Assembly (NCBI GenBank): GCA_007126995.1
Contig: SLAD01000208.1
Coordinates: forward strand, 1 to 15,343
Direction of reading: 5' to 3'
DNA length: 15,343 nucleotides
DNA from: Kiritimatiellia bacterium
Lineage (GTDB): Bacteria > Verrucomicrobiota > Kiritimatiellia > SLAD01
Under the pieces are notes generated by a model. The model ran no database searches. It was given only the letters and a program-made list of their open reading frames with translations, and had not been told where the DNA came from. Below, in pieces: positions 15,107 through 15,343 of the stretch; position 1 is the first letter of the stretch; each line of letters begins with the position of its first letter. Both the position numbers and the translations under genes were made by a program.

Positions 15107-15343
15107 TCAGCAAATCCGGCGGACTTCGATGCCCCACAGTGCCGCCAGTTTTTCCAGTTTGCCACCGACATGTCCAACGCCAATGGCGCAGTGGTGCGCT
15201 GGTCCGGCTTCGGTCCAGCGGTTCATAAAGTCTTTGGCAGCCAAGGAAAACCGGTAACGGCTATTCGTATTGCCATTTTGTAGAACCGGGCCCTGCACTG
15301 ATTCCCCCTCGGCTACCAACAACATCAGTTTGCCATCCCCGCG
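15107..15343 (-). CDS. L-arabinose/L-fucose isomerase-family protein, C-terminal part
   Basis: Only the last 78 residues of a minus-strand gene are inside the window; the frame is open to the window end, so the gene continues beyond it. The visible end reads KLMLLVAEGESVQGP, GNTNSRYRF, GPAHHCAIGVGH and KLEKLAALWGIEVRRIC before TGA at 15109-15107. This matches the C-terminal end of the L-arabinose / L-fucose isomerase family, where GNTNSRYRF and the GPxHHCAIGxGH motif contribute to the metal and substrate site. Members convert aldoses such as L-arabinose or L-fucose to ketoses in the cytoplasm with a divalent metal. The pairing with sugar-cleaving genes suggests the pathway handles a pentose or deoxy-hexose, though many homologues in this group have unproven substrates. 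An ATG at 15325 is internal and not the true start. It is convergent with the oxidoreductase. Confidence 0.88.
   Translation of the reverse strand, partial: RGDGKLMLLVAEGESVQGPVLQNGNTNSRYRFSLAAKDFMNRWTEAGPAHHCAIGVGHVGGKLEKLAALWGIEVRRIC

Noticed and set aside
1..15343. Search for CRISPR arrays, insertion sequences, integrase sites and phage genes
   Set aside because: No regularly spaced repeats, transposase or integrase motifs, or flanking direct repeats were noticed by eye on either strand.

Overview
The window reads as a carbohydrate-use island from a GC-rich (roughly 60% by eye), Gram-negative-type bacterium of the PVC group (Kiritimatiellota, Lentisphaerota, Verrucomicrobiota, Planctomycetota) or a similar lineage such as Hydrogenedentota. 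The pointers are a type II pseudopilin with the C-terminal H-X9-DG motif, a DUF4838/LamG glycosidase-like protein, an ADP-ribosylglycohydrolase placed among sugar genes, and a sodium:solute symporter with a tiny membrane partner. The phylum is an inference from family content. No rRNA, tRNA, CRISPR array, transposase or phage gene was seen.

Layout. (1) Positions 1-8505 hold a tightly packed plus-strand run of eight genes: the C-terminal part of a DUF4838 / mutarotase-like / LamG protein (probably cut by the window edge), a pseudopilin, a HAD phosphatase, a hexapeptide-repeat acyltransferase, a GH37/GH63-like glucosidase, an ADP-ribosylglycohydrolase with an extra C-terminal beta-rich domain, a sodium:solute symporter, and a 59-residue single-span membrane protein. 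Neighbours overlap by 1-11 bases or are about 10 bases apart, so they form one likely operon. (2) Positions 8506-9250 are the only sizeable non-coding gap. It contains a decayed minus-strand fragment of a GH94 sugar phosphorylase, followed by an A/T-richer stretch with two dyads and a strong ribosome-binding site. (3) Positions 9251-15079 hold a second plus-strand run: a GH57-like glycosidase, a 984-residue GH106-like glycosidase and a Gfo/Idh/MocA oxidoreductase. (4) Positions 15107-15343 are the C-terminal end of a convergent minus-strand L-arabinose/L-fucose-type isomerase that continues past the window.

How the genes may work together (inference): the symporter and its small partner import a sugar or glycoside. 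The GH63-like, GH57-like and GH106-like enzymes, none with a visible secretion signal, would cleave it in the cytoplasm. The oxidoreductase, the isomerase and the HAD phosphatase would process the released sugars. The ADP-ribosylglycohydrolase homologue may be a further N- or O-glycosidic bond hydrolase or a regulator. The pseudopilin and LamG protein suggest a surface component. The substrate cannot be named from sequence alone; alpha-glucosides and rhamnosides or other deoxy-sugar glycosides are the families' usual targets.
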